From Bolinopsis microptera (taxonomy: Eukaryota; Ctenophora; Tentaculata; Lobata; Bolinopsidae), in the NCBI RefSeq assembly GCF_026151205.1, contig NC_087074.1, positions 2,418,001 through 2,482,000 on the forward strand: 64,000 nucleotides of DNA, in the 5' to 3' direction. Below, piece by piece: positions 1 through 11,215 of the stretch. Under the pieces are notes generated by a model. It did not search any database. It saw only the letters and a list, made by a program, of their open reading frames with translations, and was not told where the DNA came from. Every line of letters begins with the position of its first letter. Within the stretch, counting starts at the first letter, position 1. Made by a program: the position numbers and the translations under genes.

Positions 1-695
1 TGTAGGGTCAGCTTTCACCCTGGAGCTGGCCCTAAGGTAACCTGATACATGTAACGGTCTGATGAGCAGTGTTTAGTTGTACCCCCTCCTCCATCCTGAA
101 TATGAGGGGGCTGTACATATACAATTTTTGGGGGTTTTAGGGAAATGCCCCCTTCTGGTCCCCGAATATCGAGCAGATACAAGTGTCCGCAGATCAGCTA
201 TTCCCTAGAGAATCGCAGAGCGTACGCTCTGAAATTCCCATCTCACTCAAATAAACATATCATGACTGCTTGACAGGTTGCACCATTCGATTTGAAACTG
301 TCTCAATTTACTAATAAGATCTCACTTTCGCTTTAGAATAGGATCAGATTACTAACTATGAAAAGCAGTTAGTTATCTTGAGACTTGAATCCACCCTCGT
401 ATGTACGGTAGCCTAGTGTGTTGTATGATGGGATATAATTAATAAAGCAAAGTTGTTGATCATCTTTCCAAGTGTGTACGAGATATGATCAATGTTGTCA
501 GTATGGCTCTGTCTGTCCAGAGATTTGATTACCATGTGATTGCCGCTTTACTTAACACACAGCCGTTGTTACCGGCTTTACACTGAAGTAAAGTAAAATC
601 TCACTCTCAGAATCTCACTCATAGTTACTTAGTTACACTGTGTGTTACTGTGTAGTTACACGTAACACTGTTACTGTGTCTCGTGATTCTGGCAG
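1..695. other. Noncoding flank left of the piggyBac element
   Basis: I see no convincing exon, RNA gene or repeat family in this stretch. It is AT-rich with a few G-rich or C-rich patches near positions 80-160. It ends at the TTAA target site at 696-699, where the piggyBac element begins. It is the pre-insertion flank and should join in sequence to the DNA starting at 5905. Confidence 0.5.
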
Positions 696-830
696 TTAAC
701 CCATTAGGGACGACGAGTTTTAAAGTTTGCCGATTTTAATGCCATTTCACACACAAGGTCACTTTACAGCAAAAATGAGATATCCAAAAAAGCTAATCTG
801 TATCTTCGTTACTTTCATAGATATAGCGAT

Positions 831-1302
831 GGTCGCATGCGACCCACTCGTCCGGGTCGCAAACGACCCACTTTGTTTTTCGTATATTACTCGTGAAACA
901 AAGCCGTAAGGAACAAATAAATGATATAGAATACATTAAGAACATATAGTTAATACTGTGCGATTCAAAATATTGAAAATTACTGAAATTGGGTCATTAA
1001 TGACCCACTCGGCACACTTGCTAATCTTTATAAATTATCTTGTAACTGCTTGCATACAGTCTAAAAAAGGAAACAAAAGTACCGAATCGCTTCTTAGCGA
1101 GTGATTATCATACTTAGACAACCAGAAATTAAAAAAAATCAATTACATATGGGTCATTAACGACCCACTCGGACAAAGTCAAGAAATTGATAAGAAAAAA
1201 TGTTATGAAACGTTCGCAAATGTCAAATAGTAATACTAGAATAAAAACTTGTTATTAAAATTTAACAAAATATGTAAACTGGGTTAATAACAACACACTC
1301 GG
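831..1302. repeat. Left-arm subterminal palindromes of the piggyBac element
   Basis: Five copies of a palindrome of the form GGGTC-rTTAAy-GACCC followed by ACTCG lie at about 831-850, 854-872, 991-1012, 1151-1172 and 1281-1302, the last one degenerate. On this arm the ACTCG tag is on the right of each palindrome, and on the other arm the orientation is mirrored. Such arrays usually bind transposase, but that role is inferred here. Confidence 0.8.
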
Positions 1303-1328
1303 AAGTCGGACCATAATTTTAACCAGTC

Positions 1329-3571
1329 TCATACTGATCCACAACCATGGAATGCTGCAAAACAGTTTGAATACAACTTCACTGCACACTTCGAACATTC
1401 GTAGATGGTCTTACTCTTGCATAGACCACATCTCGTTCTCTTCCCTATCGTTCTTTTTATCACGTGACCTATCCCGTCGTAACGCACACTTTCTGGGGGT
1501 CTTTGAATTAAATAATAGTCAATTAAACATAACAAGCAATGTACTATTAATCGGAAATGTTAAACAAATTTGTAAAGGACCAACACTTATTGTTTAATGG
1601 AGACCCACCAGGAACCCGAGCTGCAACTCCTTTACAGGGGTACAAGTTGTTCGTCTTTCCGCGTTTCCTTGTCGTCTTGTACAAGGTCAGGTAGGGACAG
1701 ACGATGCTTCTGATGAAGTCGAGGAATGTGTTGCTGGCGCTAGAATCAGCATACCTGCTCAGCTTCCAGGCATTATACGTGGAAACTTGCAGAATGTACG
1801 AGAAGAGTGGCCAATACCATTTCCGGTTCCGTATGACAGGTCTGTAAACATTTATTGCCTGATCCATGTTATCAGTTCCCCCCATGTGTGTGTTATAGGA
1901 TGTGATGGATTTAGGTCGGGGAACAGAAATCCTCTCCTTCTTCTCGGCAGACCATCTTTGACAGGTATCGGCAGGGGTGTCACAGTCAAAGTTTGAACCG
2001 ATGATCACTTGTTTATTGTCCTGCCACTTGGTGAGTTGAATATTCAGGTCCGTGTGTACAAAAGACTTGAATATACCTCTCCCAGCCTTCACCATCTCGT
2101 TATCGGTTGGAAAAGGGCAGAACTGAATCATTTTCCTACTAAATGTTCCAGTGCATCCTATACCTTCTTGTCCGAGATGATACAACAACTTCGTTGAAGT
2201 AAAAAAGTTGTCAAGGTACACTTCGTAGTTTCCCTTGGGGAGATCATCCATTAGCCCGAGAACAACTCCAGGTCCATGGCCAAATGCCACCTGGTAATCG
2301 GACTGACTCCCCTTTCCTTGGTATATCTCGCAGTTATACATATACCCGTTGTCTAGGTTGAGAGACCACACTTTGTACCCACTTCTTATCGGTTTCATTG
2401 GCATGCGTTGCTTTAGGGCATTGCCAGACTTTCCGAAGTATTGCACCATTGATTCGTCTACATTGAAACATTTGGTGAGGACAGCGTTCTTCTGGAACCT
2501 TGACAGTAACATATTGTAAATAGGCCGGATCTTCCAACATCTGTCTGTTGTCGAACCATCAAGGACTGCATTGTCACAAAAGTGAATATACCGCAGCAGG
2601 TCCAAAAACCTATCCCGCCTCATAGCATCGGACACTAGGTTGTTGTGAACATCTTGTGTTTGCTCCCAGTACATTTTCATTCTTGGAAGTTGGTTGTACC
2701 CACTGAGGAGCAGTATCCCAAAGAAGCACCGCATTTCCTCGATACCCACATCATTCCACCTGTCTGCACCTTTCTGAAGAGCGTAACGATTAGTTTGTTG
2801 ACAAATGAATGTGACAACGTTTTCGTCGAAGAACAGCTCAAACAGCTCGATGGGACTGAGTGTTGCCAGGGACAGTGGATCCTGATTTGTCGTTGGACAT
2901 TCGAATTCTGCTATCTTGCAGAGCAGCTCTGAATTTTCGAACTCATAGGACTCTTTCCACTTGTTCCTTTTTTGCTGTCGCTCCAGTTCTGCTTTTTCTG
3001 CGGCCCTTTTCTTTCTCTCAGCAACAGCTCGAGCAACAGCTTCCGGAGTTTTAGGAGCCTTCCCCTTTCTCTTCGGTTGACTTCGCTCTGTCGGCTCTGT
3101 TGGCTCTGTTGGCTCTGTCACCTCCTCGATGATCGTGTCAATCTCTTCTTCCACAACGTTGGTCAGCCGCAGTTCTTCATCTTCGGGCGTTAAAATTACA
3201 AGTTCAAATCCAGCCTCGAGCTGACAAGTGTTCATATTATCGATACCCCCGCCGTTTGATTCTTCATCACCTGAGTCCTCGTCTGTCAGCTCTGCGATCG
3301 CAGGAGGGCAGATGAATAACTGTGCTGAGCTCCAATGGTTTTCTTCAAGGTAGTTTACGGCATCGTTTACTTTATCTCCTCTGGTCTTCCTGGGTCTCTT
3401 GCTAGGTATTGGCGAAAACGCTGGCTCAAGTTTAGCTCTCTTCTTATTCCTGGCGCTGACTCTACTAATTGGTGGTAATGAAACAGTAGACACTGAGGGG
3501 GGATCAGACATAGAGCAAGTAGCTGTCTTTCCTGCAGCAACTCTAGGCGACTTTCTCGACATGCTGTTCAC
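1329..3571 (-). CDS. piggyBac transposase (DDE_Tnp_1_7), two exons, about 718 aa
   Basis: Cut-and-paste transposase acting in the nucleus on the ends of its own element. Exon 1 is 3571-1587 and exon 2 is 1500-1329, joined across an 86-nt GT-AG intron (1586-1501). The join keeps frame and restores the C-terminal cysteine-rich domain (RCGLC...CSKC...CF..FH), which recognises transposon ends in this family. Residues 1-210 are basic and acidic low-complexity sequence with TEP repeats. The catalytic core follows, with the expected aspartates at D372 (VDESM), D454 (YLDNFF) and D567 (GGTDNMD). Without splicing, the frame stops at 1547 and the zinc-binding end is lost. The start Met at 3571 lies about 50 bases downstream of a TATA run. 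The frame is intact throughout, so the gene could be active. Confidence 0.9.
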
Positions 3572-3618
3572 TAACCGGATAATACCTGAAGGTTAGTTCT
3601 ATTAAGGTCAAGGATCGA

Positions 3619-3631
3619 AATATATATATAA
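3619..3631 (-). promoter_or_regulatory. Putative TATA box of the transposase gene
   Basis: A TATATATATA run lies 48-60 bases upstream of the transposase ATG on the minus strand, in the gap of about 140 bases between the two genes of the element. This fits a separate promoter for the transposase. Start-site data would be needed to confirm it. Confidence 0.4.
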
Positions 3632-3713
3632 GGCAAGAGTCAAACCAATAATATGGGAACAAGCCAAAGTTATTTATTAACAGTGCTACTGCAAACAAAG
3701 CCGTTATATATTT

Positions 3714-4637
3714 TCAAGGCCTACCTGGTGGATAAGGGGTAGTAGTGTAGTGAACTGTACTTTCTGTCATTACCGTCTCCTCCAACATCACCTGGACTGT
3801 ACTCTCTGTCTGCTCCTCATCTCCTATCACCTTGACTGTACTGTCTGTCTGCTCCTCATTTCCTATAACCTTGACTGTACTGTCTGTCTGCTCCTCATCT
3901 CCTATAACCTGGACTGTACTCTCTGTCTGCTCCTCCTCTCCTATAACCTTGACTGTACTGTCTGTCTGCTCCTCATCTCCTATAACCTGGACTGTACTGT
4001 CTGTCTGCTCCTCCTCTCCTATAACCTTGACTGTACTGTCTGTCTGCTCCTCATCTTCTATAACCTTGACTGTACTGTCTGTCTGCTCCTCATCTCCTAT
4101 AACCTGGACTGTACTCTCTGTCTGCTCCTCATCTCCTATAACCTGGACTGTACTCTCTGTCTGCTCCTCATCTCCTATAACCTGGACTGTACTGTCTGTC
4201 TGCTCCTCCTCTCCTATAACCTGGACTGTACTCTCTGTCTGCTCCTCCTCTCCTATAACCTTGACTGTACTGTCTGTCTGCTCCTCATCTCTTATCACTT
4301 TGACTGTACTTTCTGCCTGCTCCTCATCTCCTATAACCTTGACTGTAGTCTTCGTAGATTCAACAGTTACTGCATCAATCGTACCGGTCAAACTTTTCGA
4401 AAGATCTGCTACCGGAATGCCAACCCCTTTGCCATCCACATCGAATTTTACGTATGCTCTTCCATTTGATTTTGATATTGTGATGATACTTCCCCATAGC
4501 ACAAGAATATCACAGGATAACGTGGCTGAGTAACTGGTTTCTTCACGATCGAAATAGTCTCGGGGAACTGATACCCTATCTCCTGGCTTAACAACCGTTC
4601 CTTCCTTATCCTTGTGTCCTCTGCGTCTTTTAGACAT
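3714..4637 (-). CDS. Accessory piggyBac gene: basic N-terminal domain plus 13-residue repeats, 307 aa
   Basis: I do not recognise this protein. Residues 1-8 are basic (MSKRRRGH). Residues of about 17-85 form a compact segment beginning VKPGDRVSVPRDYF and continuing with alternating hydrophobic positions, which could be a small beta-barrel of the SH3/Tudor kind (inference only). From about residue 100 to 290 there are 14 near-identical 13-residue units of the form STVKVIGDEEQTD or STVQVIGEEEQTE, very acidic, plus one degenerate unit. It lies inside the transposon, on the same strand and upstream of the transposase, with no intron needed. The frame stayed open through a recently expanded repeat, which argues that it is translated. 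It could be a DNA- or chromatin-binding helper of transposition, or a captured host gene. Confidence 0.7.
   Translation of the reverse strand: MSKRRRGHKDKEGTVVKPGDRVSVPRDYFDREETSYSATLSCDILVLWGSIITISKSNGRAYVKFDVDGKGVGIPVADLSKSLTGTIDAVTVESTKTTVKVIGDEEQAESTVKVIRDEEQTDSTVKVIGEEEQTESTVQVIGEEEQTDSTVQVIGDEEQTESTVQVIGDEEQTESTVQVIGDEEQTDSTVKVIEDEEQTDSTVKVIGEEEQTDSTVQVIGDEEQTDSTVKVIGEEEQTESTVQVIGDEEQTDSTVKVIGNEEQTDSTVKVIGDEEQTESTVQVMLEETVMTESTVHYTTTPYPPGRP
3790..4350. repeat. 39-bp coding minisatellite, about 14 units
   Basis: Units of 39 bp that read CTGTACTGTCTGTCTGCTCC and onward on the plus strand are repeated head to tail. Because 39 is a multiple of three, other frames also stay open across the array and give apparent long plus-strand ORFs. 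The minus-strand reading, which continues into unique protein sequence at the N-terminal end, is the plausible one. Confidence 0.9.
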
Positions 4638-5078
4638 AATCTAAAGATAACTATCAAAATATATCACATTATTACGCCCTAATAACGCATTAAACGGAAA
4701 ACAGACGTTTCTAGACTCATGTACTTCACTTATGATACCGATACGATTTTGAAAATAACGAGAAATATTTTAAATTTATCAGGCTTGTAGTTGTAAATAT
4801 TTGCCGAGCGCTCTCGCGGGGGCCATAACCCCCTGTACTTTTTCTGAGATCCAACCCCAGCTTAAGGATTTGTATAAATGATAATGCAAAGAGAGAAACA
4901 TTAACTTGAACCTACAGTACAAGCTCAGGAACTAATGTACACAGAACGGTATCTCCCTGATAATCTGTTAAAGATTCAGAGATAAGAGATATTGTGTTCG
5001 AATATATATTTTACAGATATACAATGGAAGACGGAAGTGAAACTATACTAAATTGGTTTTTATACTTTGAATACTAAT

Positions 5079-5888
5079 GGGTCGTTAATGACCCGATAAG
5101 AAAATGTTTTGTTGGAATGTACATACAATTATAATCGTACATAACGTATATAATAGGATATTTCGACCGTTACATCATCGTTAGAGCATAAATTATAGTA
5201 AAAACTGGTTTAGGCGAGTGGGTCGTTAATGACCCAATAAAATAATTTTCGATATTTTTGATACCACTTGATTGGTAATGTCGATTGTCACTATTTCTTT
5301 GAAAAATATAGCTTTTAAACTACTTACTTCATCGTATGGCGTTAGATTAAAGTAAAAACTGGTTTAGGCGAGTGGGTCGTTAATGACCCAATAAAATAAT
5401 TTTCAATATTTTTGATACCACTTGATTGGAAACGTTGATTTTCACTATTTTTTCGAAAAATTAAAACTCTAATATACTTACAGGAGCTGTACCTGATATA
5501 ATTGTAAATGGGTCGTTTACGACCCGGACGAGTGGGTCGGATGCGACCGCAGTTAGGACACAGCATCTAGCTCAGCTTGTGAATCTCTGATTTTCACGGG
5601 CTTTTCACTGACCTTTAGGAAATCGTTGCCCGCAACATTTTTCGCATAGCACCTATGGCCTTCATGAAGTTTAAATGACCCAATAGAGGCCAGAAGTTAA
5701 TTGGAATAATTTCCAATTATCACGACTAATTAACCTAATTATCTAATTGTTAGTCACTCATTAGGCCCATATTTCGAAGTGAATAATGTAGCCCAATAGA
5801 TTTTGAACATTCGTGCATAAAATTTGTGTAATCAAGTATTTTGGTTTGTCATCTACAGCCTCTAGAAAAGATGGGTCGTAAACGACCC
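5079..5888. repeat. Right-arm subterminal palindromes of the piggyBac element
   Basis: Copies of the same GGGTCGTTAATGACCC-type palindrome occur at about 5079-5094, 5215-5235, 5369-5389, 5509-5525, 5530-5548 and 5873-5888. Here CGAGT precedes several of the palindromes, the mirror image of the left arm. A stretch of about 64 bp around two of them (5212-5275 and 5366-5430) is directly duplicated. The palindromes differ mainly at the central bases. Confidence 0.8.
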
Positions 5889-5908
5889 TATCGTCCCTAA
5901 TGGGTTAA

Positions 5909-7047
5909 AATAACTTCACAGATCATCATGATCCTGCAACTATTTGAGAAAGCCCACACAGAGTTGTGATCGTACTTTTAAATACCTGTTTAACTGTTCA
6001 GTCATATGCTCCTATTTTCACTTTGTGGCATTGCAGAACCGAACATTTCCAGATTTACAGCCGCATGTTGCTGGGTTGGGGGAGGCAGTGCATGTTGGAC
6101 CCCAGCCCACATATTACAAAGCTGGAGCTAATGAACTAAAGTAATCATGCTCAGTGTACGCTCGTATCGCATTTCTTATGTTGCAAATGACGACCATGAT
6201 AACTTTGTATCTTGTTTCTTGATGAATTCTCGTGCTGTGTTTCAATATTGCCCAATCGACAATTTAGATACACTTTTCAATGTGTCTTATCATTCATCCC
6301 GGAAAAGAGAAAGCGAAAAATCTCAGTTAACCAGTTGCTATCACATGTGACATGATAACCCCATATTTATTGAATGGTTATGCAATAAACAAAATAGTTG
6401 TGCTCTATAATTTATCTTGCTTAATTTGCAGTTCGCAAATACATGACCTAATGAGTAATGACCGTTTATAGCATAGATGATAAAAGCCAATTCATTTGCG
6501 TAGGGCGAAGGACTAGCCACTAACTTTACCTTATACAAATATGCACGGTTACTGTACTGTATTTAAATTCTTTAAAATTAACTTGTCCAATTTACATTTC
6601 ATTTAAGGGCATGTTCACTGACTTAGCGAACAATTCTAGCTCAGCTAAATGCATCTCATTTATATTTCATGTCATTAAATTATCTCAACCTCTTTGTTCT
6701 GGAGGGAATCTCCCCTTTAATCATGTGGGCCTAGCTAACATGGGCACGTGTCGTTTCAAACGAACCTGACATTCGCTTGTATGAAAACGTAGAGCATTCC
6801 ATCCATCGTGAGATAATTACAAATATAGCTTACATTTGCTTGTATTACGACTATTACCTAGCTTAATATTTGCCTTACCACCTAGTTTATAGTTAACATT
6901 TGCTTGTATAACAGATCCAACTATTTGTTCATGTTATAACAAACCTATCGAATAGTTTCACAGTTAAAACTAACACAGTTAAAACTAACCCTCGCTCGTT
7001 GGACAAGTTAGTTAATATTTTCTCTTACTATTACAGTTCTAGGTAAG
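5909..7047. other. Intergenic DNA upstream of the tetraspanin gene
   Basis: No coding exon was recognised. The motif ACATTTGCTTGTAT or a close variant recurs three to four times between about 6770 and 6910. A CAG acceptor-like site at about 7035, shortly before the tetraspanin ATG, suggests that a 5' noncoding exon is spliced to this one. The promoter probably lies in this interval but I cannot place it. Confidence 0.4.
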
Positions 7048-8521
7048 ATGGGTGGGTGTACTGCATGTACGAAGTTTGTACTTGCAACAGTAAACATTAT
7101 TACAATAATGCTGGGTATAGTACTCGCTGCTACTGGCATTGTAGTCATTGTCAAGGGACACGTGTATTTTCCTGAGGTGCCCAAATACAGGTTTGTTTTG
7201 TTTCGTCTGTTAATTGTGAAATTTGATGATTCTTTGATAGTTTACTGTTTAATTTATAATACTTCAAGTTGAGTAGGCAAATTTAGGAATTATTGAAGAT
7301 TCAGGTATTGTGATATTCTGATGTATTATTTTTCAGCTCTAGTTTTCATACGCCCTGCAGTGTTCTCATAGTATTGGGATTCTTAATGATAATGTTTGGA
7401 GTCTACGGAGCTTATTCAACATTCAGTGGCAGATCTGGCTTCTTAAACTGCTTCTTCTTCCTCATTCTGACTTTTGCTCTGCTTGAAATCGCTGCACTTG
7501 TTGCGCGTAAGTTTTATGTTTTTATACATATAACTATGTTACATTGAAATGAAATATCATTAAAGAATTGATGATCAAGATTAACCTCACGTCTCACAAC
7601 TTTGAACAAAAACGCGCTTGACTCTTTTCAAAACGATTAAAATTGTACTTTTCAGTAATAATCAAAAGACCATTCGTATCTGATTACGTAATGACAAACG
7701 TGGAGGACTGGTTCAACAACGTTAACCACGACAACGCAACAGAACTACAGATGGTAGCCGTATCCACTATACAACTCTCTTTGGAGTGTTGTGGAATGAC
7801 TAAAGTGGATCCCTCGCTGTGTGTCCGGGGAACTTGTTATGTCAATGATAATATAACTGAGTAAGTCTCCAGTCTTTATAAGTATCGTTCTAGCTCATAG
7901 GCTCAACCTTGCATTAACCGCTAGTAAATATCCGCCTCATAATCGACTTTTAGCGCAGTTTTTTAACTGACGACTAATTCGTGAGCTGTCCAAAACGGTT
8001 AACCGTGTAATAATTGTATAACCTGGTTTCCATGGTTCATGATTTGTATGTGTATTGTGAATGTGTGTAACTGCTTGTTATGCACCACCATAACAACAGC
8101 AAGCTCATGTAAGTGATGTAACACTGCACGTCTCAGCACGCGAACAGAAGTAGACGGGACCCAGTACTGGACCATGTGGAACAATAACAACATGGTGCCA
8201 GCCTCCTGCTGTCGCAGCAGAGCTAAACCCACCAGCGCTGCCTACTATTGCAACAGATTTGAGGACCCCAACATCCAGAGCTCACCCTGCTACCCCCGAC
8301 TTGCTGTGTGGCTTGAATACGCTATTTGGGGTCTGGTTGGAGCCTTTGGGGGACTCATTGTGCTGAATCTGTGTCTTATGTTCTCAGCCAAGTGGCTGAG
8401 AAATAAGGAGAGAGATGACGAGTATTTGTACACAAGGTACAATAACCACGACACTTCTAGCAGCTTCACTGAGAAAACCAGGGACACTGCTGATACCGGC
8501 TTCAATTCAACCTGGCTGTGA
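7048..8521 (+). CDS. Tetraspanin, four coding exons, 300 aa
   Basis: Four-pass membrane scaffold protein that organises partner proteins, often integrins, into plasma-membrane microdomains. Exons are 7048-7190, 7337-7506, 7656-7860 and 8137-8521. All joins are GT-AG and phases sum to exactly 301 codons including the stop. The order fits the family: a short cysteine-containing N-terminus (MGGCTACTKF), TM1 in exon 1, TM2 and TM3 in exon 2, a large extracellular loop in exons 3-4 with the diagnostic CCG motif (LECCGMTK) and a later ASCC, then TM4 and a 40-residue tail. The juxtamembrane cysteines are candidate palmitoylation sites. The tail is rich in Ser, Thr and Asp, with YTRY as a possible sorting signal. 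The gene looks intact. I cannot assign an orthologue within the family. Confidence 0.92.
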
Positions 8522-10300
8522 TTCAGCTGTAGCTTCATCTAACACTCCTAGATTGAAATTTGGTCCATTTTGCGGGCTGGAACACTATTACCTCAGTGAT
8601 AACCTTAGTGGTTCTATCCCAGGAGAAAGAATAATCTCGAAGGAGTTAAAATTCAGATACGGAATACGCCAGTACGGTTTTATTATTATTATTTTTACTA
8701 CGTTTTACTTCATCTTTGCTTTTTAAATATCAAACTTGGTGCATATTAGGAAAAACTTGGCTATGTCGATAGGACAGTTCACCAGGAACCACAACTGTGT
8801 TTATGACGTAATAATTTTTGAAAATCACTCATTACTCATAGTTATCTTTGACTCTGTAATTACGGTATTAAACCTCTCTTTGTGATACGCATGAGCGAAA
8901 TAAATGAAACTTTCTTTATTTCTTATTTTAGCATTTGATTCAGTTAAGAGAGTAGGAGTTGAGTTCCTCGCATGTTCCAACGTGGGTAACGCATGTTCAT
9001 TGTTCATAGTGGGATTATTGATATTATGTCATGTTTCACTGAAACCGGATTTTGGTAATCGTCAATAACGACCATTGGTGATACATGGCACCGTACGAGT
9101 TGAACCAGTGGCAGTATGTTGCTTAAAAAGAATGTCACAAGGTGATGATGATGATAGCATTGAGACCAGCGCCATTGAAACTGGATGGCACCAAATTGAA
9201 TGGTAAAACTCTAAGTGGTGCTCATGTACCACTAAATCTTTAAAGATGGCGCCACTTGACACTTTTGACGCTTGCCCTTGAACCATTTCCCAGTTTTCTG
9301 TACAGTATGTTGCTTGAAATAAAGATTTGAGCATTCTTTGTTGCGTATGCAAGTTTTACTTTTATGTTGGTTTTGATTTAATTTTTATTTGATTTTATAC
9401 TCAGAAATTCTAGTTTCATTATTGTGTTCAAACTTTAAAACCTTTAAACTTTAGCTGGCTCACCTAGCTTCTCGTGACAGAAAAAAAACTTAACTAGATC
9501 GAGTGTAGAGGTCGCTTCCTTGTGAAAAGTTCGAAATATTCTATGTTAATGTAATAGTAATACTAATAACTTAATAAGCGTCAATGGTCAAGAGTTGGCC
9601 AGTGGTGCAGTACGCCGCCGCCAAACGCCGCCGCCGCCGATTTTTTGCTCACGTCGAAGAATATTTCAGCGGCGGCGTGAATGCTGAAAGTTGTATTTTG
9701 AGAATTTTGAAAAATCTTCCATCGGTAAAATTAAATTAATTTCTTGGCACCACGTTTGACTCATTGACTGTCAGTTTTGCTGCTCGTATGACGTTGTAGG
9801 TTGCTAGCATGTAGCATTCGCGCGTGTCCTTTACTTGGCTCCAGTACTAAACTATAAACGGTTTTACAGACTGGCCTGGCATTGTTCACCGCCCTTTTGT
9901 TTGACTGTTTATTGAATTTTATGCATAAACTTTGTGCTCCAATCAGTATTGTGTATTGGGCTGATTCGTACTTCATAATTGGCCCTTCGATTTATCAGCG
10001 CTAGAATTTGATCGTTCTGTAAGTGTAAGTGTAAGCTTCCATATAATAATACTTTCCACTTTCGCTAGTATTAATTTTTCCTAGTCGCATTTGGGCAGCA
10101 GATTCGGTGGTTTTGACATTGTTTAGTTCTGCGAGTTTCGGACAGTTTCCTGAGTAGTGAGTAGTAGTACTGTGTATTAATCATCCCTTTTCTTAACCAT
10201 TGATCACGTTAAAATAAATCAATCATAATGATAAACTGAAACTGGAAGCCAAAGCGGTATTTTGAGGCCCATCCCGTACAGAGACTGCATTTGTGTTATG
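8522..10300. other. Intergenic DNA downstream of the tetraspanin
   Basis: No exon was recognised. An AATAAA at about 8899 is a candidate polyadenylation signal for the tetraspanin. At 9613-9680 there is a GC-rich island of CGCCG repeats followed by its inverse (GGCGGCG), a short imperfect hairpin. The remainder is AT-rich and nondescript. Confidence 0.4.
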
Positions 10301-10379
10301 AATATGATTCAGTCATTTGCCTACCATCTGCCTCTTCGAGACTATAATAATAATAAAAAATATGAACGCTGGAGAGGCC

Positions 10380-10680
10380 GGGTTCTTTGATATATATAAT
10401 CCTAACGAGAGATCTACAGAGGCCTTGTACTGTTAATTAATGGCATAACACTATGCACGTGCGTTTGGAGCACGTATATTTGTTATACTTATAGTCTCGA
10501 AAAGGCAAATCACTGAATCATAATCTATTATCATAAATATTGATAAATAATAATATAAAAATATTGATTTCTCAGAACACATGTCATCGGAGGGCTCCAA
10601 ACGCACGTGCATATAGTGTTATGCCAGTAATTAACAACCTCATCTCGTTAGGATTATATATATATATATCAAAGAACCCC
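10380..10680. mobile_element. MITE-like inverted repeat element, about 300 bp
   Basis: The ends are inverted copies beginning GGGTTCTTTGATATATATA (10380 onward, with the complement ending at 10680). The arms run about 90 bp inward to the motif CACGTGCGTTTGGAG. The centre is AT-rich. It has no coding capacity. I could not identify a clear target duplication. Parts of the arms and centre recur in the neighbouring repeats at 10303-10350 and 11058-11215. Confidence 0.75.
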
Positions 10681-11057
10681 TCTTCAACACTTATATTATA
10701 ACTTTGTGAGTTTTCTAACGTATTACTTGCCAATCATTAACAAGTGCATCATTAGCATATTTATTTACATGGCTATAAGGGGCAGCCTAATGTGAGAAAT
10801 GAAATCAACTATTATTATGCATTATGATTTGTTCACATTCACGCATGATGTTTGATAATGAAATTGTTGCTATTAGATCGTTAAATGCATGTGACCTGTA
10901 ACATGGCCCTGGATTACCGTGTAGTTCAACCCTGACCTTGTTTTTCTGAGGCCCACATGATTGCTTATATCTTAGACTTCGGGTAACCTTTTGTAAGTGA
11001 TAACCACGGTTAGTGTTACCTATGGCTGGAAACAATTAAGTGATCAGTTAAGTGATC

Positions 11058-11215
11058 AACGCACGTGCATAATGCACGTGCGTTTGGAGCCCTCCGATGA
11101 CATGTGTTCTGAGAAATCAATATTATTATATTATTATATATCATTATTATATTTATGATAATAGATTATGATTCAGTCATTTGCCTATACCATCTGCCTC
11201 TTTGAGACTATAAAA
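11058..11215. repeat. Second, rearranged copy of the 10.4-kb inverted repeat
   Basis: A near-perfect palindrome built on GCACGTGCAT/ATGCACGTGC opens the copy. It continues with sequence that is the reverse complement of 10550-10610, and then a direct copy of the 10303-10350 segment (TGATTCAGTCATTTGCC). This implies recombination or nested insertion among several copies. No coding capacity. Confidence 0.7.

Larger units (their letters stand above)
696..5908 (-). mobile_element. Complete piggyBac-family DNA transposon with TTAA target duplications
   Basis: The element proper spans 700-5904 (5,205 bp). TTAA lies directly outside each end (696-699 and 5905-5908), the target duplication expected for the piggyBac superfamily. 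The first 14 bases, CCCATTAGGGACGA, are repeated perfectly inverted at 5891-5904. Inside are palindromic subterminal repeats on both arms, a transposase gene split by one short intron, and a second repeat-rich gene, both on the minus strand. Perfect terminal repeats, an open transposase frame and all three catalytic aspartates suggest a young, possibly autonomous copy. The element is much longer than the classic insect piggyBac of about 2.5 kb, because of the second gene and the long arms. Confidence 0.93.

Noticed and set aside
3750-4533. Two long plus-strand ORFs over the 39-bp repeats
   Set aside because: The repeat length is a multiple of three, so several frames stay open. Only the minus-strand frame continues into non-repeat protein sequence with a plausible start.
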